Positions 20,725 through 33,560 of a stretch of DNA of 64,000 nt are shown piece by piece. Source of the DNA: Nelumbo lutea (taxonomy: Eukaryota; Streptophyta; Magnoliopsida; Proteales; Nelumbonaceae); contig JAKGHH010000003.1 of assembly GCA_022828595.1 (NCBI GenBank), positions 105,423,583-105,487,582 on the forward strand. Reading direction: 5' to 3'. Every line of letters starts with the position of its first letter. The first letter of the stretch is position 1. The notes under the pieces were generated by a model. That model ran no database searches. It worked only from the letters and a program-made list of their open reading frames with translations, and was not told the origin of the DNA. The translations under genes and the position numbers were made by a program.

Positions 20725-23700
20725 CTATGCAGATGGAGATCGAGACCGAGATAAGCTGCGGCTACGACTCTTGCTTGGGCTCCGGCTATGACTAAGGCTC
20801 TTCTGCTTCTTTGGGCTTTTGCTCACACGTTTGCTACGAGGCTGCACATTGCAGGTTGAGTAAAGAAATACATGAAGTAACCAATTCAAAGAGTTTTCAA
20901 GTCACAAATTTTAACTTACAGAGGGTAATGGAGATTTCGATCTTGATGGAGATCTGCAAAAGTTCCAGAAATAACCCAATTCAATATCCACAACGTTCTT
21001 TTAACACCTTTGATCCAAAATCCAGGACGCCTCTTCCACGTCAGAGCAACCATATTCAAAAGGAAAAAGAAGAAAAAAAAAAAACCCATAAAACTTTAGC
21101 ATGGTTCAACACACAAAGCACAAGTCATTAAGACTCCCTTCCCACCAAAGAGGAACCCGCAAGTCACTGATAATCATTGACCCAATGAAGAAACATGTCG
21201 AAATAGAAAGCACAACGATATATTGGCAATCTGGATAATGGCACAATAACATAGTTAAGATATAGAGGTTAGGATAGGAACATCATTCCCATTTGTACCA
21301 CCAAAATCAAAAGAGGACTCTGAGCGCAACTCCTACAAGCATGGCGATGTTGGACCACAAAGTGATTTTGGATTTGTTTCAACCGCTGATTGGTGGTTGG
21401 TCCCAATAGCATTTAGTTCACAGTAATCCAGCTTTAATATCGCAGCTCATCCTCTCCTTCCCCACTCTAGCTCTAGCTCCCATGGGCGTGCTATGCATAA
21501 TTTGTAAAGAATTAATATATAATCCAGGTTTATAAAGCTGCTCATCCATGAAACAGCATACCTCCACAACCAAAAGAGTTACAGGCATTTGCACCATATC
21601 CAATCAAGTTCCTAATATGCAATCCCCAAATCGCCGCATAAAGCCATATCTAGAAAACAAACAAGGCAACCTTTATGAACAAGGGATGATAATTCGGCAA
21701 CCTTGGTGTGCGTTTTCTCAGCAATCCCCCATCCACTTCAGAACAATAAGTGGAAAAAGTACATGAAACAGTGAAAAGGAGAAAATAAGAGCAACAAAGA
21801 AATTGTAGCAAGACAACTCCGAGTCTTACCTGGACAGTTCTACATACTGTGTATACCATTATGGAGAGTAGAGGGATACAATCAAAGACTAGCCAAGAAA
21901 AAAAGCTACGGTGCCATCAAACAATTGCATGTTACAAAAGCTGTCATCACCAACGAGAGAAGACTCCATCAAATGCCTTTCCATTTAAAAAAAAAAAATC
22001 TTTTTCTTTTCCTTGTGTACCATGATTTTACCACCAGCAACAAGGCCCATATAGGAGAAACAGTCAGTTCCATCAATTTGTCTTTTCAGTAGGTTTTCTA
22101 TTTTTGGGAATTATTTGTACTTCAAAGGAATCCAATAATGATCATTGCGGCCTGTGATGGTAAAATCTTAGGCTAACAAACGGGAGAATGCAGCATCAAG
22201 TATGGATGTGACCGCTATGTGCTGAAATGTCAGAATTTAGGTCCATATCCAGTTCACCCCTCCCAAGGGCCAAGAGCCCAAGATGCATTGAGCAATGGCT
22301 TTACATTAAAACTGATTATAATTGACAAATCACAAATTACTATTTTCTGGGGGTCTTGAGCGAAGGTCAGGATTCTTGATAGCTCTATTGGAATCAGCCA
22401 GGAGATATTGAAAGCATATATATCCTTTTAGCCGGCTGCTTTCATTTTTGTTTCCATCCATTTCTTTGTTTTATAATTATTACAAATTAACTAATAAATT
22501 ACACAAGATCCATGTGTTAAAATCATAAGAGGTTGATACACTGGCTATGTACATAAGACACCCCAGTCTATAAAATGAGGTCATGCCATCTCGCCAAGCA
22601 ACATGTCATATTATCCTGCTAACATCTATACATTAGACCACAGTTGAATCATCATCTATCTCTTGTTTCTGTCTATCAACGGCATACCAGTGATATGCTT
22701 TACAATGTACTTAGTATACCTTACCCTGATGCAAACTTAAAAAGCATATACAAAGATACAACTGAAGTAGATGGGTAAACACAAAATCTTGCAATTATTT
22801 CAAATGTAAGAACAATTGCATAAACTAACAGAAAGTCGGCAAGGACTCAAAAGATAATAAAGGTCAACATAGGACTTCACAAAATTAGGTTTTGAGTCTT
22901 TTGACTAAAGATCAGAGATCACTGGAAAACAATGCAATTGGACTCTGAATATGAGTACCCTTACTGATGCATGTACATGCATTTCATTAGTAGCCAAAAA
23001 AATCAAATGGCAACAGTCTAAGGATGCATTAAATCTGGTAAATAATGAGAAAAATAAAAACAAGCACATATCATTAAGTGTGAAAACCATAGAGAAAAGA
23101 TCTAGCTGGTGGTTGGTGTAGAACGGTTGTTTGAAAGCTCATTTGAAAGCTAATACAACCAAAACACCACAAGGGAAGGAACAATTGTGCAAGCAATATG
23201 TATTACTGGAAGGCAAATGATGGATATATACACAGACTTCTCTCAATACAACAAATAATTGAAAACTACCTATGTTGCACAGAAGTTCACAAAAAGGGAA
23301 GGGAGGCCAATATAGGAACCAAAAATGCAAAGTCAAAACCAAAATCTAGGCAACAAAAATAGGAAATCAAGAACTCTTAGGGTCTTTTTTTATTGAAGGA
23401 TAAAAGGAAATTTCATTAAACTGAAAAAAAGCAGTACATCTCAAAATGCTGGTTGACTAGTTGACAAACCAACTTCTAATCAGAAGTTACACAAACTCTT
23501 ACAAGGGTCTACATGGAAGGTTCTGCAAATAATAACAACCCATGGAACAAGACATCTTAACAGACAACAGGAATGTACTGAAAGAAAGCAATGCTGCCAC
23601 CTAAGCAGAGAAATGCAAACTCTTATAAAAGAATGTAGTTAACAACATGGAACAAAAAAATTATAATGTATGTTAAAACGACCATGTGGAAACAGAAATA

Positions 23701-25846
23701 CATACCTTGACAAAGAGCGTGGTCTTGACCCTGAATGGGAGCGAGAAGAAACAGACCTTGATCGAGATCTAGACAAAGAACGACGAGAAGACTTGGCCTT
23801 TAAGGATTTACTGCATAAGAATTACTTAGTTTAGTTAAGAATCATATAATCAACATTCATAACTGAATTGCAAAATGACCAAAAACAAACCACTGAAACA
23901 AACCTTTGGCTTCGGCTTCTGCTATAACTGCGACTGCGACTAGGGCTTTTACTTTTACTTCTTGAGTGGGACCGGCTACGACTACGGCTCCTAGATAAGC
24001 TCCGCCTTGAATCGTACTCTTTCACCTAAAGTAGGCAAATACAAGCGTAAAATCCATGCAAAGAACAAAAGAAAGGGTTCAGAGTGACAAGTTATTAAAT
24101 AATAGTAATCATCATCATCATCATATCATCCAAGCTACATGAATCCTGTTTTGCCATTCCGTTCCATTTCATGCCATATCCATCATAAAACTATTGACAA
24201 GTTATTAAATCATACTCGTATATATGCCCGGGAAAATGCATTCCGAAACTCAGAGTCGTCTAGCTTCCTAATCTGCAGATAAAGAAAAGGTAGAATATCA
24301 TTTTTATTGTTTAAAAAGTAAAATACTGTCAATAGAAAGAAATCAGATATTTAGAACAGAAAGTAGTCATAATTAAAATTAAAAAAATAATAATAAAAAT
24401 AAAAAAAGTAAAAGAGCAAATAATTAAGAACTCACAGCATATTTCATGTCTTCATAGTTTGTGTAATCCACAATCCCAGTCGTACCTACAGAAAAATCAA
24501 AACAAAAAATATATATTTCAAAACTCCCAAACAAGCAATCAAATGAATAAAAGAAGAATATGGGAAAATAGATAAATTGGTTTCATTTCTCCAAATCGTT
24601 AATACTTATGCCTAAAACAACCTCTAAATTCAGATATTATGCAGCTTAGCAACAAGTATGATTATATCCTTTTTATGATTAACAGCTATTTATATTAATT
24701 GGAAAATAGCGATTACTTAAATAGATGTTTAAGACGTAAATAGAAGTGAAGCATCCCTTTGGTAAGGTAGCTGAGGAGGAAACCTACATCACTTTATTTG
24801 CTTCACACTTAAAGTTACATGACCATTCCACTTAAGGTATATGGTGTGTGTTGTGAATCTTTTCGTAGGAAGCTTAAATTTCTCAAAAACAATATTAAAC
24901 AATGGTGCAAGGAGTACGTGGGGCACATTCTTGGGAGGAATAAGATCACATGAGCTCAGACCAAAGGCTTGGACTTAAAAGAGGAATCATATTCACTATC
25001 AGCTGAAGAGAGGCAGCAAAGGGAGGTAGCCAGGGATGAATTTGGAAGGCTATGGCCAAAATATTGTAGATGCAGAAGTCTAGAATCTTATGGCTCAAAG
25101 CTGGTGATAAAAACACTAGATTTTTCACAAGGGTTTTTTTATAGGAAACGGTAACTTTTCATTAAGATTTTTCACAAGTTTGCTTGGCCAGATCCAGTCC
25201 TACCTCAGTCATTGCATCCCAAGTTTCTCAACTACACCCAATCATAGCCTTCTGGAACATATTGGTGCCATTTGGCAAGTCTTTTTAAAGATCTTCCGGC
25301 CGACATAACAGCCAAAAGTCGATGTGAGATTTTTCACTAGGATCTTAGCAGCTTGAACACCGTTTGGTAAAGGCGTGTCTTCCCGCGCAAAGACGTGATG
25401 AAGAAGGAAAAAAGCTCCATTTTGAGCTTCCCGAAAATAGCCCAAAACAGGAAAAGACCAAAATGCAGGCTGCTGGGCTTCTAAACAGCCGACAGCCCAC
25501 ATGGAAAGATGCACCAAACAGAATCATTGTTTGTTGACTGTCCAACATTGTAGCAATGCCAAATTAATAATTGTCTAATAGACTTCAGTCAACCTGTTCT
25601 CCAATTTGATAGCACTATTGATCCACCTCCCCAGTAGCACAAAACAACGTTATGAAAATCGTAACCATATTGTAAATAATAGATAAAGTTGAATCAAATC
25701 AAATCATGAATCATATCATAGACAATAAGATTATTTATATTTTTTACAAAATTGTCAAAAAATTAAATATATACATATTCAAAGGCTTAGATGATGATGA
25801 CAATGACGATGACGGTAACAATATACAAAAAGGATATATCTATATC

Positions 25847-25878
<32 letters not shown>

Positions 25879-28800
25879 TTTACCTTTTTTGAGAAAAAGT
25901 AACTATTCATTCAAAGGGAGGCATTTTTGCCCTATTTTTAATCCATGTCTACTATATATGTAGTTATGTACCTAATACAATATAATTTACCACTTGTACA
26001 ATAAAAGACTAAGGTGATATAATTAAGTCTGACTTGAAAGGCAAATAAACCATTTACAATGGCTCCTTAAATTACATATGATGGAATCATAAAAAAATGT
26101 AAGATTTACAAATCAAATCGTATGATGGAAAATAAACCTAATGCAAATAAACCAGTTTCTGGCAAGGGCATTAAAACAAGTCTCCCTTGAAAAAACTAAA
26201 AAAAAAAAAAGACAAAGTAGAGAACTAACACCTAATTGAATTTACTTGAATCACAGAAATCATATAAAATGTAAGATTTACGAATCAAATCGTAGGATTC
26301 AAAAAAAAAGTCCTAAGATTTTTGCAGAAAAGGTTTATATATAAGATTCAAATCAAAACCCCTCAGGATTTATGATTCAAATTGTGCAGTTTTGACAACA
26401 TTAGCATGACATTCTAGCAATCAAAAATTCAAGCAGAAATTCCACAACTAACATCAGTTATTGCAAAATCATAATAAATACAACTTGTTTATCTCTGAAA
26501 TGCACTGATTATGACTTCAGCTAGAGAGCACTTCCAAGTTCACATCAAAAAAGGAAAGGCAAATAAGAAGGCAAATAAGAAGTCAAATTAGAGGTGCAAC
26601 TCGGACAAGCTCAGGTTGAAGATATGTCAAATTTTGAAAGGTCCCAACCCAAGGGCCTAGGCCCAATGCTGTGTAAACTCTTCAAATCAAGTACCCCAAT
26701 TTTTTTAATTCTTCAAATCAAATGCCCCCATATTTCTGAAAAAAACAAAGGAGTCAAAAAGGTCTCCAAGTTGTAGGCATTAAACCCTTTGGTTCAGGTC
26801 TCTCTCACAACAAGTATACATACAGAGATAGAATCTTTTTTTTTTTTTACTTTACAAGTACCTTATCCTTTTCGATAAGCAAATAGATGCACATTAAACA
26901 AATTGAAAGTAACAAGAAGAGAGAGGGGAAAACAGTCCCCCTGCAAAATTTAAATCACAACTTGCAATCTTTAACAACCACTTGCAGCTTAAATGTCGGA
27001 TTAAATTTTATCCAGTTATGAAAAAACAAGAACTGAAGAAGAAAATAAGAGAGGAAGAACCGTTTACAGAGAAAACAAATGAAACATGAATGGAATTATA
27101 TAATATGTATTTATTCAGTGTTCATAAAATGCATGCCAGACACCACCATAAAGGCATAAACAATAAGGTAAAAAATTGAAGATAAAATACATTCACTACA
27201 TACACAAAGAAATATCAAAAAGTTATGAAAAGAAATTACTTATCATAAAAAAAGGTATAAAAAGAAATCTCATCAACCAAAACTTATGAGAATGCCCAGC
27301 CCCCAAACGGTCAGACAAGGAAATCTTTATCATCATCATTTTAAGTATTCTCCAAAGCCCAAGATTATCCAGAGTAATAAGCAACCATGATCTAGGGTCA
27401 TGATACCATTGATCCATATTTTACAAAATCCCTGCCTCAATGAACATGAATTCTAACCAACCCATCTGCCTTTACAGACAGCATCCCAGTCAAGTAAATT
27501 CATCAATGATCATCATCCATGAACATGCAAAAAAAAAAAAAAAACCTCCACTTCGTCTGGTCATAATTAAGTTTTCTCTAATAGATTAACCATAAATTAT
27601 ATCTTTCCAAGACTTGCCACCACCAGATCCCCAATCATCTCCCCCCCATGTACTATTATCTAATTGTCCAGTTCTTTGCTCCAAAATGCACAAAGAGGCA
27701 TATTGCAATCTTATAATATATTTCATGTAATGTTTTAATCTCTTTGGGTTGGTCAGAAAATACTGCAAAGAAACATCAGCCACCCATCTCAAATCCTATG
27801 TGAATTTTTTCATAACCTTTTCTGCATCAATATACAACAAGAGTGGAGAGAACAAAAATGAGCCAAATAACAAATACAAATACAACCACCAACTCCTAAG
27901 GTAATGTTTGATAACTTCTGAAATGGGGTATAAAAGAGGAATACAGAAAAGATTCCAATTTAGAATGTCTCATTCAGCATTTCAGCAACTCAAGACTTAA
28001 TTTCTAAATGATGAAGTACAGGAATTAGGGTGATTAATTTACCCCTAATAATTTTATCATATACCAAAAAGAATACAGGATTTATCCATTTAGGCCATTT
28101 TTATGTTTGGAATCTTCTCTACATTCTGCTTTCAGCACCACCTAAATAAAAAACTGAAGCTCAATGTAACCTACCACCACCATCACGGAACACTTGAGAG
28201 AAGCAAACGTCCCCAGCTCGACGCATGTGATCCTGCATACAAAATACTTGTAATGAGAGAGGGAGAGAGACAGAGACCAGGACATAGAAAAAAGATGTCT
28301 ATGAAACAAGGTATACAAGGTATCATGGTACCTTTAGGTCTTGCCATGAAGCAGAAGAAGGTAAACCTGTGACTAACACTGCACGAGAGAGAAATTAAGA
28401 ACAGTTTGATAAAAGAAACACAACCAGCCTATAGATGAATATCAGAGTTATGATGGTTGGGACACACACCACGATATTCAGATCGCCTAGAGACTCCTCC
28501 ACGGCTGCCACCGCTGGCATAACTACTACGACAATCTATTGAAGAAGAATGGCCACGCCCACCATGTGCCAGTTCTACCTATATTGATATAAAACAATAG
28601 GTGAAATGGGTAAGAAATGAAGAAGTGTTAACTAATAAATGAGCACAGGTGAAACCAGAAAATTACAAACTTTACTAACCCTTAACCGATGCCCATCAAA
28701 GTTATACCCGTCACGACTACGAATGGCATCTTCAGCATCTCGAGAATCTTCAAACTAATAACAAATATGAGGTCAGGGAAAACCAATATAAAATGGGCAA

Positions 28801-29860
28801 CAGGATGATTTCACACTTAAAAATGGATTTAAAAAAAAAAAACAAAAACTAAATAGAATATCATATTACCTCAACAAAGGCATAACCTGGTGGCCTTGGC
28901 GGGATCTTCAAGTCAATATCAACAATAGGCCCATACTGTGACATGAAGCCAATGACAACCACAAAACAAAAAGATTAACATTCAGCAAATAAGGCACATT
29001 AAAGTGCCATGACCACGTTAAAATAAAACTTCTATCCATTAGACAATACACCTTGTACATGAACAAATTAACATGATGTTATTCTAGCACTTGTAGGTTG
29101 GATAAGTATTAGATGCAGAAAACGGTCTTCTGCAATCAAGAGATTCTTCCAGCACATAGATTCTGGCTTTAGTAAAGGGCCTTGGACTGATAAATTCTAT
29201 GGGTTTTAACCACATTGATGTGAAAAATTATTCTTGGGACTCAGGTTAGTATTGGATGAACAGGCATCGGATCTGACAGTCCTGGGGTTTTGCATCATCA
29301 CACTGGGGAAATCTCATTTAGATGCATGCATCCCTACATCTCTACACCATTCAATACAAGATGGCCTTTTCATTGGAAGGTTAAGAGGAATGGTCCTTTT
29401 TTCTGTAAGGTAAGGTAATCTATTGTATAAGTATCATTATAAACACCCCTGTACAACAAGATTCTGTACATCAGTTTTAATTGTCACTAGAAAAAAGAAA
29501 CACAGTTTCCTCATAATCTAATGCAAAATTTTTCTCCTTATTTTGATAGGAAGATTATATACAATTTTACATGCTGACATTTGTCCTATTGTGTATTCAT
29601 AACTATATTCTATCAATAATAACTATGCTTAATCAGATGTAAGACTAAGTAGATAAATTGTAACACTACATTACTGGAGAAGATATAAAACATAACCATA
29701 TCGAAATGAGAAAATAAAATTAGTATAAATCAATAAGTAGAAACCAAAAGGTGCCGTATAAATCTAAATTTACCTTATAAAAAAGATCTTCTATTTCTCT
29801 CTCACGAATATCTCCAGGGAGGTTGCCAACGTAAATGGTTCTACTCAAATGACCACTCAT
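20725..29860 (-). CDS. SR34: SR34/SF2-type serine/arginine-rich splicing factor, copy A
   Basis: Coding exons (minus): 29860-29774, 28935-28870, 28754-28680, 28578-28470, 28378-28332, 28232-28175, 24485-24436, 24272-24216, 24025-23904, 23810-23706, 20953-20920, 20841-20725. All have GT/AG borders and consistent phase, giving 308 codons. RRM1 has RNP2 IYVGNL (9-14) and RNP1 GYAFVEFE (46-53). A Gly/Ser hinge (77-112) follows, then the pseudo-RRM with the SF2 signature SWQDLKD (123-129), and an RS domain from about 189 ending SRSRSPSA. Such proteins bind exonic enhancers and recruit U1/U2AF in the nucleus. Exon 2 starts with non-coding bases, and an in-frame ATG 15 nt upstream would add MVSGR. 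A 5' UTR exon ends at 30529. Introns 24486-28174 (3.7 kb) and 20954-23705 (2.75 kb) are long. Compared with copy B it has S5L, a changed hinge ([12 protein letters not shown]) and KSL for KSP in the RS domain. No break; probably expressed. Confidence 0.92.
23904..24025 (-). other. RS-domain exon of SR copy A
   Basis: Encodes [20 protein letters not shown] and then alternating SR/SK dipeptides to SRSRSQ. It carries the start of the phosphorylatable RS tail, which is continued by three further exons. In copy B one SRSR becomes SHSR and one KSPS becomes KSHS. Confidence 0.9.
24840..25135 (+). mobile_element. LINE fragment in the long intron of SR copy A
   Basis: On the strand opposite to the gene, broken frames give [20 protein letters not shown], then [20 protein letters not shown], and after a frame change [18 protein letters not shown]. 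These are the conserved segments between endonuclease and reverse transcriptase in plant L1 LINEs (usual form WxQxSRxxWLxxGDxNTxFFH). The fragment is present at the same place in copy B, so it predates the duplication. Confidence 0.8.
25258..25530. mobile_element. MITE in the long intron of SR copy A
   Basis: Left end CATTTGGCAAGTCTTTTT and, from the right on the other strand, TGTTTGGTGCATCTTTCC form imperfect inverted ends. Related copies are at 54174-54510 and 61588-61905. Copy A lacks about 60 bp present in copy B. Confidence 0.65.
25838..25876. repeat. (TA)n microsatellite in the long intron
   Basis: Run of TA units in intron 7 of copy A. The corresponding site in copy B (near 54810) has only a short TATATATA stretch. 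Confidence 0.9.
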
Positions 29861-30528
29861 TCTACCTGAGACCATTCTAAAGTAAACATGAATAAATTTA
29901 TAATTAAACACCGATGACAAAAAATGACCAAAAAAAATTACGACATACAAAAAGTATCGAGAACCAAAATTATGTTTTAATATGTATGGGTTGCTACGAA
30001 AGTAGCTACATAAGTCATAAAACGCCCAATTACAGAATTACTCAAATAGATATAAACAATTACGAATAGAAATTATGTTTAAAAACAATAACAATAATAA
30101 TCAAACGAACCCCCTACGGGATTAAAATCTTGCTAAAAAAAATATCATAAATTTGCAAAATGAGTAGAGAGACACAACGGAGCAAATCAGATTATTCCAA
30201 CTTGGATGAACAATAGCAGTCTATTTTGCTGTGGCACCTGTTATCAAAAACCCTGCAGGAGTAATCGAGAATTTGGGGAAAAAAGGACAAACCCATATAC
30301 ATGTCAAACCCTAGTCCAGTAATATATCATTCAGCAAATAGATACAAAGTTCTAAAAGAGAACGAAAGATAAAATCTTGAATCCTGGGTTGACTGATATA
30401 AAAAGCAAACAAATATGCATGGATAGAGAAGAAACTGAAAAAAAAAAAAAAAAAAACCAAGCATAAGCACGGAAGATGAAGAGCTAAGGCCTCTCTCGGG
30501 TTTCTAGGGTTTGAGAGTTGAGACTCAC

Positions 30529-30600
30529 CTTTAGCGGGAGACAACGCTTACAGAGACGAGGAACACCGGTTGGACGGATAGAATCGATGGTCTCGACAAG
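30529..30600 (-). other. 5' UTR exon of SR copy A
   Basis: The minus strand reads ...GCTAAAG|GTGAGTC, a strong donor at 30528-30527. The matching acceptor is TTTAG|AATGG at 29877, giving a first non-coding exon and a 650-bp leader intron. The 5' end is estimated from the TATA box. Confidence 0.65.
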
Positions 30601-30620
30601 AACGCCCCTAACCGTGAGCA

Positions 30621-30650
30621 CGCAATTATAAACATTTTTTTGTTCACGTG
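30621..30650 (-). promoter_or_regulatory. Core promoter of SR copy A: TATA-like box and G-box
   Basis: Minus strand: a G-box CACGTG at 30650-30645, then GTTTATAATTGCG at 30633-30621. Copy B has GTTTATAAATGC at the matching place (59492-59481), but the G-box position reads CAGGGG. G-boxes bind bZIP and bHLH factors, including light-signalling ones. Confidence 0.55.
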
Positions 30651-31269
30651 CGTTGCATGTGATAATTTCAAAATAATAATAAGGATAAATTGCATGTTAC
30701 CACCCTTTATATTGGTGGTAGTGATGTTTAGTCCTCGAAGTTTTATTTGCACAGTTACCTCGGTAAATTTACTTATTCGGGTTTTACCCAAGAAATTTTA
30801 TTTATCCATATTCTTTTGGTTGAAACTTATTGAGGTAAATTTTACATTCCAATTTATCCATGTTATTTTATTTTACCAACTTTTTTAGGTAAAAGATTAA
30901 TTTATTATACTATTGCCAAAATTACTTTATTGGCCTAAATGAATATTTTCTCTCGAGGTTTTGTTTTATAAACTTGTGTAATAGGTCAATGCCATATCAA
31001 AAGGAACCCAATCAATCACTATTGCCAACATTACCCTTTCTGAAGGTTTTCTTAATACCACTAATCATAGAAAGATCTGAATTAAAAACAAACTAGAGGT
31101 TCATCCTATCAAATCAATAATTTGAATTTGCTATGTTAAAACAAAAAAAGAAGAAAAAAAGGTAACGTGTTGTTTTCTATTCAGTAACTACATGTTTTTT
31201 GATAATCAAAATACAAAAAAAAAAAACAAAAACAAAAGATAACTATAGTTCTATTGAGTTACTAATCAA

Positions 31270-32335
31270 CTAATTAGAGAGGATGTAAGAGAAAATGTAT
31301 GCATTTCTAAAGTCAGGTGGTAGGCTAAAAAGGTATTCAACCTCTCCCATGTCACTAATTAACTTTTTACTCATTTTGATCATCACATCTAAAGTTAAAC
31401 GAGGGGTCTTCCTAATCTCTTCAAACATTTTCATTCTCATCTCCCTACCCTCCTTATCCACATTCAATGCATCTATCACTTGTGCAACCCTATCATTGTA
31501 TTCAACAAACCGTTGTTCAACCCTATTTATCTTTTCTAAAATCACCTTAACCAACAAGTCATCATCCACGTAGCTCCTTGACCTCTTACTTGCTCTATGC
31601 GGACAAGAGGTTGATGAAGTACTTATTGGAGGTTGAGTGGATGGTGGTTGTGTGGCAAATTGTAAAGTCATGTTATCTTTTTGAAAAAACTCTAACCCAA
31701 CTTATTGAACTTCTCCTTCATTAATTGGTTCATCTTCCATGGATTGGTAACTTGATTGTTCTTCCTTATCAACAACTTCTGTAGCATCATAAGGGATTTC
31801 TGCAAGCTCCCCAGTGGCTCTGTCTCTTCCAAATATGATAGAAAGTTCATTGAGAAATGGAAAATGCTTGTTCCTTAATCCTTTGGCATATGGATGGCCC
31901 TACATTTATCAAAGCAAAAATATATTAATAAATTGGATGTCATTTAAAACAGATGTATACATTTGTCTAAAATATAAAATAAAATAATCCGCAATTACTT
32001 TAACCCACCCATTTAAGACTTCTTCCTCACATGTAATGCATTTCTTGATGTCATCCCACCCAAATCCTGAACAATTAGGGCCTAACATCTCACATATGGC
32101 TCACATTGTCTCTTCATATGCTTCACCCGAGATTCTATATAAGGTGTTGCCTTCAATCCACATCGAGGGAGATTTTCTTCCATGTATTTTTCTAATTGTA
32201 CCAAATACCCTGCCTAGAATGTCTCATTATCTGCTCTCCACATTCCAATTTGAGCCAATATCATTAAGTCCCAACCAATTTTTCATCCCCTGCCTTTGTC
32301 CAAACTCTATTTTGCCTATTTGATTGTTTCTTCTC
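31270..32335 (-). pseudogene. Myb/SANT-like transposon protein (PIF/Harbinger accessory), copy A, decayed
   Basis: Minus-strand frames give, in order, VWTKAGDEKLVG (start of the Myb/SANT-like domain, near 32300), then KCITCEEEVLNGW (near 32020). After a likely intron come GHPYAKGLRNKHFPFLNELS and FGRDRATGELAEIP (31810-31910), and then an open C-terminal frame (31671-31270) with a predicted coiled coil (VKVILEKINRVEQRFVEYND). This is the standard domain order of the Myb/SANT-like partner proteins of PIF/Harbinger transposons. Stops interrupt the first part. The transposase pseudogene lies just upstream on the same strand (32560-33560). Copy B is at 60115-60960. Confidence 0.75.
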
Positions 32336-32559
32336 CTTATCTTTCGCAACCATTTATAATAACAAGTAATGGATAGACATAGTAAAGGCATAGGAAAATA
32401 AGTAAACAGTTGTTACAAATAACTCACATGTTATCTATTTCTAATAACAATTAATAGATGAATACAAGGAATGCAAACATAAATAAGTGAACAATTGTTA
32501 CAAACAGTTCAAGTTTGATTGAACAACAGATAAAGATCTAGTACATTTGATACAATAGC

Positions 32560-33560
32560 CTAAATAAGAAATTGCATTACTAAATGTCTAAATTGTTGCC
32601 ACGTTTGATTTGCCAAGTTGTCTCTGAATGCAGCCCATTCACTGCTACTCTCTAGACCTGTGATTTGTTCATCAACCTCTGCTACATTGTGTGAACCTCC
32701 TTTAATGGCTAAGAAATTTTCAATTCTTGCTTCTATGGGACCAATTGACATATTTTTCCTTATATAATTGTGTAAGAGGCAACATGCACTAATGATCCTA
32801 CACTGGATCTTTATTGGGTACCAAGTCGAGGTCCTAAATATTGCCCATCTTATTTTTAAGAGGCCAAATGTCCTCTCAATTACATTCCTAGCTATACAAT
32901 GCCTCATGTTGAATATCTCATATGGGGGGGCTTGGTTGGTGTCCTTGCCTCCACTCATATAGGTGATATCTTTGACCCCTATAAGGTGTTAGGAATCCCT
33001 CACTGTTGGGGTATCCAGCATCACATAAGTAATAATGACCTAAACAAATGTATGACAATACATATTACTTTCTTAAACATTAATATTAGAATTTTTGCTC
33101 TAGTGTCCTAATTCTCGTGGTTCAATTATTACCTTGTGGTAATTTTAAGCCATTTCTCCTTCAAGTAGCATCACAAAGGACTCTAGTGTCATGAGCAGAT
33201 CCCTCTCAGCCAGGCAATATGTAAATGAACTGCATATCTGGAAAGCAAACACCCAATACATTTGTTGCAATTTCATTCTTCTTCATTCAATATCTAGGCT
33301 TATCCTTTTCAAACACTTGGACCCTAATATATGTTCCATCTAAAGCCCCTAAACAACCCTATACAATAAAATAGGAAAGATAAAATTAAAAATTCTAACC
33401 TTTAAAGGTTTGTTATTTGTAATGAAAAAAATAAATAAATAATGGGCACACCTTGAACCACTTCCATTTCTCATCATGGGCATGGAATCATTTCTTGGTG
33501 CATGCTTGCAGTTTATCCAAGGGTCTCTTAGAAAAGCTTTTAAGCTTTTGATACCTGAAG
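32560..33560 (-). pseudogene. PIF/Harbinger transposase, broken
   Basis: On the minus strand, after a short 5' exon (about 33557-33451) and an intron, the frame gives GCLGALDGTYIRVQVFEKD (first catalytic Asp). Then come KKNEIATNVLGVCFPDMQFI, EGSAHDTRVL, and NMRHCIARNVIERTFGLLKI plus RWAIFR and RIISACCLLHNYI, which are the ordered motifs of the DDE transposase of this superfamily. A TGA stands where an Arg is expected before MKKNE, and another where Trp is expected in PGWEGSA; a middle segment is frameshifted. The last 132 codons (32958-32560) are open. It is inactive. It is not part of block B, which ends inside the accessory gene. Confidence 0.85.

Larger units (their letters stand above)
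19462..32143. repeat. Duplication block A (about 12.7 kb), carries SR gene copy A
   Basis: From the LINE 3' tail (GGGGGAGTGCTACCCC near 19470) to the Myb/SANT-like transposon gene (ending near 32143), the sequence runs in the same order and orientation as 47868-60970. Introns and intergenic parts align almost base for base over long stretches, with small indels; the offset is about 28.87-28.92 kb across the gene. Beyond both edges the two copies diverge abruptly. Confidence 0.93.
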
